IMG/VR virus record: IMGVR_UViG_3300031758_003913 | Location: 1-64,000 of that record | Reading direction: 5' to 3' (one strand) | Source of the DNA: a virus | DNA length: 64,000 nt | Shown here: piece by piece, positions 24,936 through 33,677 of the stretch | Layout of the letters: each line of letters starts with the position of its first letter | How positions within the stretch are numbered: position 1 is the first letter of the stretch | The notes under the pieces: generated by a model | The model's input: only the letters and a program-made list of their open reading frames with translations | The model's database searches: none | Told to the model about the DNA's origin: nothing | Program-made: the position numbers and the translations under genes

Positions 24936-25552
24936 TTGAAAAGCCTTTTTAGTAATGGACTACTATCATCAACACGCATACTACAAACAATTCTTAAACT
25001 ATCAGTAGGATTATGCACTGCATGGGGAACACTAACTTTTAGAAATGCAGGTTTGTTAAGAGTAAATTTATCCACTTCAACTACATTACTGTAATCGACA
25101 CAACCTCCAAAATATACATGAGTGTCTTTTGTGTGTTTATTTGGATCTATAAAATCATAAAAAAACGTAGTACTGTTTTCACAATTTATTAATGGAATAT
25201 TAAATACATATCTTGGAGAAAACAATGTAGGAGCTGATTCCTTTAACAAATGTTCATCGTCATCCTTACTGTCAACATGTATATAAATTGTTTTTGGATC
25301 ATTCATGTCTGTAGAATTTAAATCAGTAGGGGGGAAAGATATAAAAATTAACTGTTTTATGTATAGACCAAGCTGTGCATAATCGTCAATAACATCTTTT
25401 AAATCCATAGAAAATTCATCATAGTTTAACGCAGCCCATGATTGATTGTCAGTTACGATGTCAGCCATCTTTAATTGTCTATATGCTAACAATTTTTTTT
25501 GATGTTCTAACCAATTTGGATAATCAAAATACTGATAAAATTCTGAACTCAT
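24932..25552 (-). CDS. 2OG-Fe(II) oxygenase-like beta-helix protein
   Basis: A 206-residue protein with an iron-site candidate HVD (H92, D94) and a second His cluster in SVPHAVHNPTDSLRIVCSMRV (H177 or H180, R187 for 2-oxoglutarate). Strands in between fit the double-stranded beta-helix. A long helical N-terminus precedes it. AAGGAGTTATTT upstream is a strong ribosome binding site for the ATG at 25552. Assignment to the 2OG superfamily is by motif spacing, so a cupin without oxygenase activity is also possible. Confidence 0.6.
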   Translation of the reverse strand: MSSEFYQYFDYPNWLEHQKKLLAYRQLKMADIVTDNQSWAALNYDEFSMDLKDVIDDYAQLGLYIKQLIFISFPPTDLNSTDMNDPKTIYIHVDSKDDDEHLLKESAPTLFSPRYVFNIPLINCENSTTFFYDFIDPNKHTKDTHVYFGGCVDYSNVVEVDKFTLNKPAFLKVSVPHAVHNPTDSLRIVCSMRVDDSSPLLKRLFK

Positions 25553-25567
25553 AAATAACTCCTTTTA

Positions 25568-26500
25568 TTAATTATGTAATAGATGGTTAATGACATAAGT
25601 TTTATTTGGAATGTTTGTTTCGCTAATCAAATTAATAATTTGTTCCTTTTGTTCAAAATTAGAAATATCTAAATGTGTAGGATATGTTAAAACATTTACT
25701 ATCCACGGTACTCCTAATTGTTGTATAAAGGATTCAAGCTCCTTTATTCCGTGCCAGTTATTTAAATGTAACACTGTATTCACTTCTAGATCAAAGTTAG
25801 ATTTAGATATCTGTTCTATAAAACTTAAAATATCTTCCCACTTACTTCCAGATCTAACTTTGTTATTTAGATCTTTGTACCCATCAATACTTAACGTAAA
25901 TTTTACCGATTTAAACTGATGTAAAAAATTAATAAATTCTTCTTTTAACAAAAACATTCCGTTAGTGTTGTAAATTATTTCAACTGCTGCTGGATTTTCA
26001 ATTAGTTTTAAAAACTTTTCATGCCGGTTGGTCATTAAAGGTTCACCGCCTAAAAAGAGTATTTTTTTAATACTAGACGGAACTTTAACAATCTCATCAA
26101 CTGAACGATAGTGAGTAATCTTGTTTGCAGTAGGGTTAAGTTTTTTACTCCACTCGGAACTAAAATCACTCCAGCATCCGTCACAGGTTAAATTACATAT
26201 ATTGTCAAACCCTATTTCTAAAAATTCTAATTCAACTGTGTCAGTAGTATATTCTTTGTTTAATCGTTGTCGAAGACTTTGCCTACCGTTGGCATCTTCG
26301 TAATAGCATTTTTCGCAACCTTGGATAAATTCACCGTTTAAACTTTTTTTTCTAAGTTCTTTATATGCACTGGACTCTAATATATGAATTAAATCGCCGT
26401 TGAAATTATCTACAGGATTCTTAAATCTACAACAGGGAAATATTTTGTTATCGCTACGAACATTAGTATGTTTCCAGAAAGCTGCACATTTAGAATCCAT
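25568..26500 (-). CDS. radical SAM protein with N-terminal Twitch-like domain
   Basis: A 310-residue radical SAM enzyme. Before the core is a cysteine-rich segment (IFPCCRF then GCEKCYYED), a half-SPASM or Twitch-like cluster domain. The core has CNLTCDGC (CxxxCxxC) and LGGEPL, followed by STNG-like YNTNG and a FTLSIDG strand. Such proteins bind two iron-sulfur clusters and usually act on peptides or other macromolecules. The start was moved to the ATG at 26500, which has TTAGGAGA seven bases before it. An earlier start would lie in the gene upstream. Substrate unknown. Confidence 0.9.
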   Translation of the reverse strand: MDSKCAAFWKHTNVRSDNKIFPCCRFKNPVDNFNGDLIHILESSAYKELRKKSLNGEFIQGCEKCYYEDANGRQSLRQRLNKEYTTDTVELEFLEIGFDNICNLTCDGCWSDFSSEWSKKLNPTANKITHYRSVDEIVKVPSSIKKILFLGGEPLMTNRHEKFLKLIENPAAVEIIYNTNGMFLLKEEFINFLHQFKSVKFTLSIDGYKDLNNKVRSGSKWEDILSFIEQISKSNFDLEVNTVLHLNNWHGIKELESFIQQLGVPWIVNVLTYPTHLDISNFEQKEQIINLISETNIPNKTYVINHLLHN

Positions 26501-27677
26501 CAGGTATTCTCCTAATGAGATACGGATAACCTTTGATATTAGCATATGGCTGGATATCATCTGACGAAACATTTAAATCGTGCTTTAAGAATTTAAAAAT
26601 TTTATCCTGATTGTTTACATGATTAAAATACATTTGATAATTATATTCTACGTCTTTTTCTATAGCATCTAAATTATTTTTTATATTTTTTAATAAGTAT
26701 TCTGTATTTTTGACTACAGCATCTAGTCTTTCATTTTCATCTTCAATATAGGCGTAATCTTTGATTAACAAATATTCTTCAAATGTTTTAAATCCAAGTT
26801 TCTTAATATATCTAAATTGATCAGGGTGCCCGGCAAATATAAAAGGATGACGATGTAAAAAAGTTCGCCATGTTTTTTCTGTAATGAAACTCCAATCTTC
26901 AGACCAAAAATTTGGACCTTCAGATATAACACTAAAAAGTGTATCGCTATATACTTTAGAATCAATATGACTGGGTAATTGAACCCAGTCAATATTAACT
27001 ACATCATACCATAGCGGTGCATTTTCCGTTGAAGTATACGATCCATAGAATGGCTTACACGTTTCATATCTATTATCAAAAGATCTTTCACAATTAATTA
27101 AAAATGTATTGTAGTGTTCATCACTATAATGTTTAAGATATTCTCTACACCAAGATTGATCCATAGGTGTCCATGGGCCAAAAAAACTCCACTCAGCAGT
27201 GTCTAATAAATCTTTATCATAGTACTTGCTCAATAGACCTATACGATTAGGTCTATTTGGCATGCCAGTTAAAAAGAGAAACTTTGTATTTTCAGGATTG
27301 AATTTAGGTAATACATTTAGATCAGGATAGCTATTAATTAATAATCTAAGATTAAAATCTAAAAACAGGTATTCAAAGGGACAATTATCTAATGTTTCGC
27401 CATGGCCACTTATTAGAATTATTTTTTTAATTCCAGCATTGTAAGCATAATCTTTTATTTCGTTTAGGTGCAAAATAAACTCTTTGTATCTATACTTAGG
27501 TTGTAAAAACCCATCCATTAGATAAAGCCCTACAACAGTATCAACATTTTCATCTATGGCTTGATCAATGTCTTTTTTAATTAAATCAGTTTTAATTTTA
27601 TCAAATTGTTCATGGGTGTAATGATTGTGATCACACATCCATTCAAAATTTATAATTTTAGATTTTGACATATTCAT
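26490..27677 (-). CDS. glycosyltransferase-like protein, FITEKTWR family
   Basis: A 395-residue protein, clearly paralogous to the 400-residue protein at 28.6-29.8 kb. Shared hallmark: SVISEGPNFWSEDWSFITEKTWRTFLHRHPFIFAGHPDQFRYIKKLGFKTFEEY (split across about residues 245-300). The pattern of TEKTW, HPFI, G and a lone LGFKTF appears in viral and bacterial proteins thought to be glycosyltransferases. The N-terminus (VVGLYLMDGFLQP) is a Rossmann-like half. The nucleotide donor and acceptor are unknown. The start is ATG 27677 or the ATG six bases later, which better matches its paralogue. Confidence 0.65.
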   Translation of the reverse strand: MNMSKSKIINFEWMCDHNHYTHEQFDKIKTDLIKKDIDQAIDENVDTVVGLYLMDGFLQPKYRYKEFILHLNEIKDYAYNAGIKKIILISGHGETLDNCPFEYLFLDFNLRLLINSYPDLNVLPKFNPENTKFLFLTGMPNRPNRIGLLSKYYDKDLLDTAEWSFFGPWTPMDQSWCREYLKHYSDEHYNTFLINCERSFDNRYETCKPFYGSYTSTENAPLWYDVVNIDWVQLPSHIDSKVYSDTLFSVISEGPNFWSEDWSFITEKTWRTFLHRHPFIFAGHPDQFRYIKKLGFKTFEEYLLIKDYAYIEDENERLDAVVKNTEYLLKNIKNNLDAIEKDVEYNYQMYFNHVNNQDKIFKFLKHDLNVSSDDIQPYANIKGYPYLIRRIPDGF

Positions 27678-28572
27678 CTAAGCACTCTGTATCTTCCATG
27701 TGTAAAAAATTATGTAATCCTAATCTGTTAGTAGCTCTATCACGATTGTATTCCTGCCATTCAGAGCCGCCTATTCCAAACAACACAGTATTGCTAGGAG
27801 TTACATTTAATTTTTTACAGATTTCAATTTGTTTATTTTTATACTTATTAACTATGTAGTCAGAATCAAAATGATTAATAAGATTAAGTCCTATACTTGC
27901 TGCTAATCTATTTGTGTAGCCACTTTTGTTATACACAAATAACAAATCGTCATTATCAATCCTTGAAAGACGCATACCTATTCTAATATGAGCTACTGGA
28001 AAAGTTTTAGATAAACTAAAGATGATTTCTTTTATACAAGGTCTTGTAAAATCAAAATTTATATTACTACAAATACCAAAGTAGCAACAATCAAGTACTA
28101 CAGGAATATTTAGTTTGTCACATTGATCTAAAATATCATTAAGTAAAGGATGCTGATCGCCTGTATCAGAAAAAGGTTGACTAATTATTACTACGTCATT
28201 GGCATCAAGCGCATCATCCTCTAAGTATTTCCAATTAAATCTATCATCTCTCCAAGCTAATTTATGATAAACATACTCGCCTTTAAAACATCGAAATCTT
28301 CTATGAGAATAATTCATATAAAATTTTTCAAACGCTTCAGATGTCCCTTGCGAAAAACATTTGAATGGATACTGATCAATACCAGTTACTTTGTTATTTG
28401 TTGTAGTCAATATCCATTCTACATACTTGCTAAGGAATTGTTCGTTAATTGTTTGATCGTTTAATGTTTGTGTTGAGATACTACAATTATTGATAAAAGA
28501 TAATGTTTCTTTGTCTTGTATAGCTGTAGAATGTCCAAAAGGAAGATGCCGTTTATCGTAATTATTTTTCAT
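27658..28572 (-). CDS. PLP-dependent aminotransferase, fold type I
   Basis: A 304-residue enzyme of the aspartate aminotransferase fold. The Schiff-base lysine is K189 in SLSKTFP, with D161 (VVLDCCYFG) for the pyridine nitrogen, Y164, and R197 in RIGM for the phosphate or carboxylate. SQGTSEAFEKF is the phosphate-binding turn near residue 75. It is about 60-90 residues shorter than usual members, lacking much of the small domain. It could make amino sugars or amino acid derivatives, consistent with the amidinotransferase 3 kb away. It starts in an ATGA overlap with a possible leader peptide. Confidence 0.8.
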   Translation of the reverse strand: MKNNYDKRHLPFGHSTAIQDKETLSFINNCSISTQTLNDQTINEQFLSKYVEWILTTTNNKVTGIDQYPFKCFSQGTSEAFEKFYMNYSHRRFRCFKGEYVYHKLAWRDDRFNWKYLEDDALDANDVVIISQPFSDTGDQHPLLNDILDQCDKLNIPVVLDCCYFGICSNINFDFTRPCIKEIIFSLSKTFPVAHIRIGMRLSRIDNDDLLFVYNKSGYTNRLAASIGLNLINHFDSDYIVNKYKNKQIEICKKLNVTPSNTVLFGIGGSEWQEYNRDRATNRLGLHNFLHMEDTECLDEYVKI

Positions 28573-28595
28573 GATAGTCTAACAGATATAGTCAT
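28569..28595 (-). CDS. possible 8-codon leader peptide before the aminotransferase
   Basis: ATG at 28595 starts five bases after a perfect TATAAATA. The 8-codon frame (MTISVRLS) ends in TGA overlapping the aminotransferase ATG as ATGA. The mRNA would be leaderless at this ATG, and the real gene, which lacks its own binding site, would be reached by coupled re-initiation. Position and overlap are suggestive, but length alone proves nothing. Confidence 0.35.
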   Translation of the reverse strand: MTISVRLS

Positions 28596-28600
28596 AAACT

Positions 28601-28608
28601 TATTTATA
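28601..28608 (-). promoter_or_regulatory. T4-type late promoter, minus strand
   Basis: TATAAATA on the minus strand, 29 bases before the aminotransferase start, in the 68-base gap after the preceding gene. Five bases separate it from the ATG of the leader peptide, the distance expected from the -10 box to the first transcribed base of T4 late promoters. Confidence 0.65.
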
Positions 28609-28640
28609 ACCATACACTATTGATAACTACGAATATGATG

Positions 28641-29843
28641 CTAGCCTAATTTTTTGAGGTCGGCAACGGGCCTAATCAAATTTTCATAGCCGGTTGTACT
28701 AAAAAATTTTGAAAACTCAGCATCAGGAATATTGTATTTTGATTTTAAAGATGTTAGTAGACAATTTTGATCATTGGCTAGTTTTAAGAATAAGTTAAAA
28801 TTATGTTCAATATCTTGTTGTATTTCTTTTTGATGATAAGTTTGGTGTTTTAAAAAATGTTCTACATTTTTAACAATCAATTCAATTCTTTCTTTTTCAT
28901 CTTCCACCTGTGCATAATTTTGAATAAGCATATATTTTTCAAATGTTTCAAATCCCATTTGTTTAATATATCTAAACTGTTCAGGCGGGCCTGCAAATAT
29001 AAAAGGATGCTTATAAATTATTGTCCGCCATGTTTTTTCTGTAATAAATTTATAATCAGGCGACCAATAATTTGGACCTTCAGAAATTATACTTAACGAA
29101 GTTTCATCGTAAACTTCAGGATCTATGTATATAGGATTTTTCCAAAAATCAGTATGAACTATTTCGCCCCACTTTTCAAGATCGCCTTCTTCGTACGGTG
29201 CATAGTCTTGAAAAAAGTTAGCCATTTCTTGATATTTTTCATCTATTGAGCTAGTACAGTTTTTTAAAAAAGTTTCGTACTCTTCATCTGAATAATGTGA
29301 TAATAAATTTCTGCAATAATTTTTATCTTCTTGGGATAACGGAATAAAAAATGACCATTTACCATTTATTAAAAGATTGTTTTCATACAACTTACTTAAT
29401 AAATAAATTCTATTTAATCTAGTAGGAATTCCACCTAAGAATAAAAACTTATTATTGATAGTTTTTGATTTTCTAGGAATATTATTAATGATGTTGTAAC
29501 ATACTCTTAAAGGATATGATGAGTATATTACCTCAAATGGAAGATTGTTTAAAATACTACCATTTTCTATACTATACTGATTGTTAAAACTTTCTCCAAG
29601 GCCTGACAATAGAATAACTTCTAAATTGTATTTGTCAGCTATTTTTTTAATTTCTAAAAACAGTTGTTGATTATGACAATCATGCGGATAAATTCCCTCC
29701 ATTAAAAACATTCCAAAAATGGTAGTTACTCCGTCAGCTACTGCTTCTTGAAATTCTAATTCAAGTAGTTTTGGTAATACAACATTGACGCTTAGGTCAG
29801 TATCCCACAGTAATTCAAAGTTTATTAATCTTCCTTGTTTCAT
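28641..29843 (-). CDS. glycosyltransferase-like protein, FITEKTWR family
   Basis: A 400-residue paralogue of the protein at 26.5-27.7 kb. Shared segments are SIISEGPNYWSPDYKFITEKTWRTIIYKHPFIFAGPPEQFRYIKQMGFETF, the N-terminal GMFLMEGIYPHD and the C-terminal NLIRPV. Overall identity looks moderate, so the duplication is not very recent. The ATG at 29843 is preferred to a TTG at 29849 because the paralogue then aligns from its first residues. It overlaps the stop of the radical SAM gene upstream. Activity and substrate are unproven. Confidence 0.65.
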   Translation of the reverse strand: MKQGRLINFELLWDTDLSVNVVLPKLLELEFQEAVADGVTTIFGMFLMEGIYPHDCHNQQLFLEIKKIADKYNLEVILLSGLGESFNNQYSIENGSILNNLPFEVIYSSYPLRVCYNIINNIPRKSKTINNKFLFLGGIPTRLNRIYLLSKLYENNLLINGKWSFFIPLSQEDKNYCRNLLSHYSDEEYETFLKNCTSSIDEKYQEMANFFQDYAPYEEGDLEKWGEIVHTDFWKNPIYIDPEVYDETSLSIISEGPNYWSPDYKFITEKTWRTIIYKHPFIFAGPPEQFRYIKQMGFETFEKYMLIQNYAQVEDEKERIELIVKNVEHFLKHQTYHQKEIQQDIEHNFNLFLKLANDQNCLLTSLKSKYNIPDAEFSKFFSTTGYENLIRPVADLKKLG

Positions 29844-29845
29844 AA

Positions 29846-30679
29846 TCAAATTTTCTTCATCAGTATTTGTTTACGAAATTTTAAAGGATCTGGTTTTTTA
29901 ATCATTTCAACTGAATTGGGACACATACTACAAAATTTTTCTGCACCTTTATTAAAAAACTCTGTAATTTCATTGTCCGAAGCTTCCGGCTTTAGTGGAA
30001 CATAACTTAGATAATAATCCCAATTCTCTGAAAGATTAATTTTTTGTTTAGTCATAGGCAAGTACGCTAAATTTGAGCATTTATAAATATCGCCATTATA
30101 TATCTGAAAACAATCTTGTCCCGTTATACAATTATCCCAACTTTTTTCAAAGTTTTCTTCGTTAAACGGTTCCATAGTGCTACCGTAACCTTTATAAAAT
30201 GGAGTCCAATAATTATAAAAATCTAGTATACGAACTTGGATTCCGTATTTTTCTACCCATTCATTTAAAATGTTTTTAGATTTATCAAACAATTTATTAT
30301 AACTTGGATCTTCACTATGCCAAGACACTGAAATAGAACAATTAGAATCTTTTAATACTTTAGGTAAATCTGGAAATTTGTGAATTAAAAGTCCGTTAGT
30401 TGTTAATTGTAATTGTTCTAGATACGGATCATCCCACATTTCTCTTGTTAAAGAAATAATTTTACAGATATCTTTGTTTAATAAAGGTTCTCCCCCTAAA
30501 ATGTCTATTGATTTTGGTGCTAGTCTATGACTCCATTTTGAATACCAGTCTTTGATCTCATTATAACTAACTATTCCTTTTTGCCCATAATCAGAAAGAT
30601 GGCAACAACCTTTACAAGATAGATTACAAGCATGAGCAACATGCCACTCAAGATGTGGGATTTTTATTTTTGTGTTCAT
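29846..30679 (-). CDS. radical SAM protein, small SPASM-like C-terminus
   Basis: A 277-residue radical SAM enzyme with CNLSCKGC near the N-terminus (residues about 18-25), LGGEPL and TTNG. Cysteines GQDC, KC and FCSMCPNS at the C-terminus probably bind a second cluster. It pairs with the divergently encoded paralogue starting at 31456, which ends in CSMCPSS in the same way. The ATG follows TATAAATA by only four bases, with no Shine-Dalgarno, so its message is probably leaderless. It opens the 7.9-kb minus-strand block. Confidence 0.88.
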   Translation of the reverse strand: MNTKIKIPHLEWHVAHACNLSCKGCCHLSDYGQKGIVSYNEIKDWYSKWSHRLAPKSIDILGGEPLLNKDICKIISLTREMWDDPYLEQLQLTTNGLLIHKFPDLPKVLKDSNCSISVSWHSEDPSYNKLFDKSKNILNEWVEKYGIQVRILDFYNYWTPFYKGYGSTMEPFNEENFEKSWDNCITGQDCFQIYNGDIYKCSNLAYLPMTKQKINLSENWDYYLSYVPLKPEASDNEITEFFNKGAEKFCSMCPNSVEMIKKPDPLKFRKQILMKKI

Positions 30680-30683
30680 AAAC

Positions 30684-30695
30684 TATTTATAAATA
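30684..30695. promoter_or_regulatory. bidirectional late promoter in a 12-bp palindrome
   Basis: TATTTATAAATA is its own reverse complement and carries TATAAATA on both strands (30688-30695 plus, 30691-30684 minus). It stands in the 43-bp gap between the divergent radical SAM gene (minus) and the beta-hydroxylase-like gene (plus). The minus transcript would begin at the start codon, while the plus transcript has a leader of about 22 bases. Confidence 0.7.
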
Positions 30696-30722
30696 CAAGA
30701 TATAAAATACTAGGTTAATGAC

Positions 30723-31469
30723 ATGAATACCACTGCGTTGGATTTTTATCACAAAAACAAAAATATAAAATCTAACTTACCTAAAATGCCTGAATGGGCG
30801 AAAACTGATTATGAAATAGCAGATTGGTTATTGAACAAAAGTAATTTTGGTTGGTTAGAACTTGATATTGAGTTTGATGTTGATAAATGGATTAAAGAAG
30901 CTGAGGATTCAAAAGTACATTTAGTTCCTCATAGAGAAAGCGATAGTCATGGGTGGAATAGTTGCTGTATACACGGTATAAACGCGGCTAGCACCGGTGC
31001 ATGGACTTCGTATGGTTACACCCATGAAGATCAAGTACCATATGATTGGACCCCGGTAGCATCCAAAACACCTGTAATTAAAGAATTTTGGAAGAACTTT
31101 CCGTACGATACTTATAGAAGAATAAGATTTATGGAATTGGAAGCAGGAGGGCATATTAGCCCGCATAGTGATGCCCCTGGTAAATTACCTGGTGAAGAAA
31201 ACTTTGATGCTCTCAAATTTGGAGTTCCCATAAACATAGCATTAGTACATCCAGAAGAATGTTATATGAGCTTGGACGGTTACGGATGTGTTCCATTTAA
31301 AACCGGAAAAGCATTTATCATAAATATTAGAAATTATCATAGCGTAATAAATTTATCTAACACGTCTAGGATACATTTAATTGCGCACGGTAAATTAGAA
31401 AATAAAACAAGTGAGTTTACTAAACTCGTTGCTAGAAGTTATAAAAAGGAATATAATGCCCAATCTTAA
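30723..31469 (+). CDS. aspartyl/asparaginyl hydroxylase-like 2OG oxygenase
   Basis: A 248-residue protein of the Asp/Asn beta-hydroxylase-like branch. The iron site is H148 and D150 in ISPHSDAPG, with distal H206 in NIRNYHSVINLS, and R216 is the 2-oxoglutarate ligand candidate in SRIHLIAHG. The N-terminal half is helical with Trp residues. It starts the second strand block of the accessory region and overlaps the radical SAM gene that follows, so the two are co-translated and may act in one pathway. Confidence 0.75.
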   Translation: MNTTALDFYHKNKNIKSNLPKMPEWAKTDYEIADWLLNKSNFGWLELDIEFDVDKWIKEAEDSKVHLVPHRESDSHGWNSCCIHGINAASTGAWTSYGYTHEDQVPYDWTPVASKTPVIKEFWKNFPYDTYRRIRFMELEAGGHISPHSDAPGKLPGEENFDALKFGVPINIALVHPEECYMSLDGYGCVPFKTGKAFIINIRNYHSVINLSNTSRIHLIAHGKLENKTSEFTKLVARSYKKEYNAQS

Positions 31470-32457
31470 AGTTTTTGATATTTTTTACGGCAATAAATGT
31501 CAAATTGCCTGCCAACAGTGTGATACACGTAGTGACTTGATTAGAAAAGGAGAACATGATCCTGACCTTGAAACAATCAAAGAAGGAATTCTGTTAACTA
31601 AAGAAAAGTTTCATATTGAACACTATAGTTTACTAGGCGGTGAACCACTGTTATACAAAGACAGAATTGAATCACTCCTAGAATTTATTAGAAGCTTTGA
31701 TCAAACTACACCAGTATGGATTCCAACTAATGGCGAACTTATCGATAAGAACATAGACTTCTTATCTAATATTATTGTTAAGTATAAAGTTATGATATTA
31801 GTTAGTGATCACTTTATTCAATTTGAAGATAAGACTCGATCAAATAGAATAAAAGCTGCCGTTGAAGTGTTAACAGAAAAACTTGATATTCAAAAACTTC
31901 CTAGTGAGAATTTTTGGTCAAAGATGATGTACGACTCTACTGATGGTTGGAGGAATTATTGGATTGATGTTAAGGACTATAGACATAATGCTTATTGTGC
32001 TATAGAAAATAAATCACCAATTCCGCCTGATGATGACTTTTGGTGGAACGGCCAGTACGGTGTACTTTCAATTGATCAAGATTCCCATCTAAAACATTTT
32101 TACATGAAAGATAATAAACCAAAACCGTTTAACTCAACGGATATTGAAAAGGCTTATTATGGTAACTGTCCAAGTTGTTACTGTACATTTATGTATAATA
32201 AAAAACTTTATAAGTGTGCAGCATTAGGAACTTTAAAAAACTTTTTAGAAAGACATAATGCAGTCGACGACGAAGAATGGCAGAAATTTTTAGCATACAA
32301 ACCTCTTGACTTAACTAATTGTACTGACGAAGAAGTAGAAAATTTTTCTATTTCTAAGTATAAACCAATTAGTGAATGTTCAATGTGTCCGTCATCTCAA
32401 AATGAAGTAATATTGACCGAAGAAAATGTTTTGCCTATTAAATTTTATAAAAAATGA
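31456..32457 (+). CDS. radical SAM protein, paralogue of the one at 29.8 kb
   Basis: A 333-residue radical SAM enzyme with CQIACQQC, LGGEPLL and PTNG. The C-terminus ends with SECSMCPSS, matching FCSMCPNS of its divergently encoded paralogue, and both have a KPL-x-n-D/E-E segment in front. The extra length lies in the middle of the core (DGWRNYWIDVKDYRHN). The start is the ATG at 31456 behind AAAAAGGAATATA. It overlaps the oxygenase gene by 14 bases. Substrate unknown. Confidence 0.88.
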   Translation: MPNLKVFDIFYGNKCQIACQQCDTRSDLIRKGEHDPDLETIKEGILLTKEKFHIEHYSLLGGEPLLYKDRIESLLEFIRSFDQTTPVWIPTNGELIDKNIDFLSNIIVKYKVMILVSDHFIQFEDKTRSNRIKAAVEVLTEKLDIQKLPSENFWSKMMYDSTDGWRNYWIDVKDYRHNAYCAIENKSPIPPDDDFWWNGQYGVLSIDQDSHLKHFYMKDNKPKPFNSTDIEKAYYGNCPSCYCTFMYNKKLYKCAALGTLKNFLERHNAVDDEEWQKFLAYKPLDLTNCTDEEVENFSISKYKPISECSMCPSSQNEVILTEENVLPIKFYKK

Positions 32458-33677
32458 ATGTAGTTGAGTACAATTATAATTCTTCTAATAAGATTGCATT
32501 TTGTTTTATAGATAATACTAATCAGATACAAGATAATTTTTGTAAGGAAATTATAAAAAATCAGTCTGATTATACATTATCAAATGTACTAAATAAAAAT
32601 TATGATGTATATCAGTCTTTAAATGAGGATACTGTATTACAACATGTAGCAAATTTAGATTATACCTATGCTCTTGTCTTTAGTACTGGGACAGAATTTA
32701 TTAACGGAAGTGAGTTTTTTAATTCATTAGAAGATCTTATCAAAGACGATTTTTTTATCTATGGACATATTCTAGATAGAGGTACCGCATATTATGAACT
32801 GCACAATCAGTGTTATCTAATAAATTTAGAAATATATCGTAAATTAGGTTGTCCAGCAATTGGTCAATTAGAGCTTGGTACTAAACATACTCAAGTGATT
32901 CCAGAAAGAAGTGTAGAAAATATACACGATGATTATACACCTATTTGGGTTAAAACTGGATATCAAACTAAATCATATGATCATAAATGTCACGGATGGA
33001 ATATATTAAGTTTAGCACTTACATATAATCTGCCTGTTAAAATATTTAATAACGATATTAGACATAACAAAAAACATCTTTATCCAGAATCTAAAAAAGA
33101 CTTTTTAGAAAATCTTAATTGGGTATACTTTCGAGAAAAGTATGCAGCATCTGAATTTATTCATACAGAAAATACCGAAGAACATAGCAATGTTAATAAA
33201 AAATTTACACAATTAATTATTCCAGCTAGTGGTCTACTTTATACTGATTTAATTGACGAGGGTCGAATCGTTGTTTATGATTACAATGATAATGCTTTAA
33301 ACTACTGGAAGAACAAAATTCAACAAAAGAATAATATTGAGTATATATTTGTAAAAGCCGATTTACTATTAGAAAATAATCTTATAGATTACATCAACGC
33401 AGAGCATAATTCAACTACGTTAATTAATTTATCAAATATTTTTTGCTACGAAGGTACAGCATGTTTGTCACCGTTGTACTATAGGGTACACAAAGAAAAT
33501 GAAATTATTAATTCATTAAAAGAAAAAGTTCCTGAATGTACAATTAATTTTAATATTAGGGCCGCAGTTGGATTTGTAGAAAATTTAAAGACATTGGGAA
33601 TTAGTAAAGATTTTAAAATTACTAATATGGAAACTTTAAAAAAACCAACTTGGCATTATAATCTAGACTGGAATTAA
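32454..33677 (+). CDS. two-domain protein of unknown function
   Basis: A 407-residue protein with no strong motif. The N-terminal half (ALVFSTGTEFINGSEFFNSLEDL and GHILDRG) resembles a reduced glycosyltransferase A-type sheet. The C-terminal half reads as a Rossmann-like domain (IIPASGLLYTDLIDEGRIVVYDYND, then TTLINLSNIFCYEG), which could be a degenerate SAM-binding fold. Both are impressions from secondary structure only. It starts in an ATGA overlap with the radical SAM gene, and its stop overlaps the convergent gene by three bases. Confidence 0.55.
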   Translation: MNVVEYNYNSSNKIAFCFIDNTNQIQDNFCKEIIKNQSDYTLSNVLNKNYDVYQSLNEDTVLQHVANLDYTYALVFSTGTEFINGSEFFNSLEDLIKDDFFIYGHILDRGTAYYELHNQCYLINLEIYRKLGCPAIGQLELGTKHTQVIPERSVENIHDDYTPIWVKTGYQTKSYDHKCHGWNILSLALTYNLPVKIFNNDIRHNKKHLYPESKKDFLENLNWVYFREKYAASEFIHTENTEEHSNVNKKFTQLIIPASGLLYTDLIDEGRIVVYDYNDNALNYWKNKIQQKNNIEYIFVKADLLLENNLIDYINAEHNSTTLINLSNIFCYEGTACLSPLYYRVHKENEIINSLKEKVPECTINFNIRAAVGFVENLKTLGISKDFKITNMETLKKPTWHYNLDWN

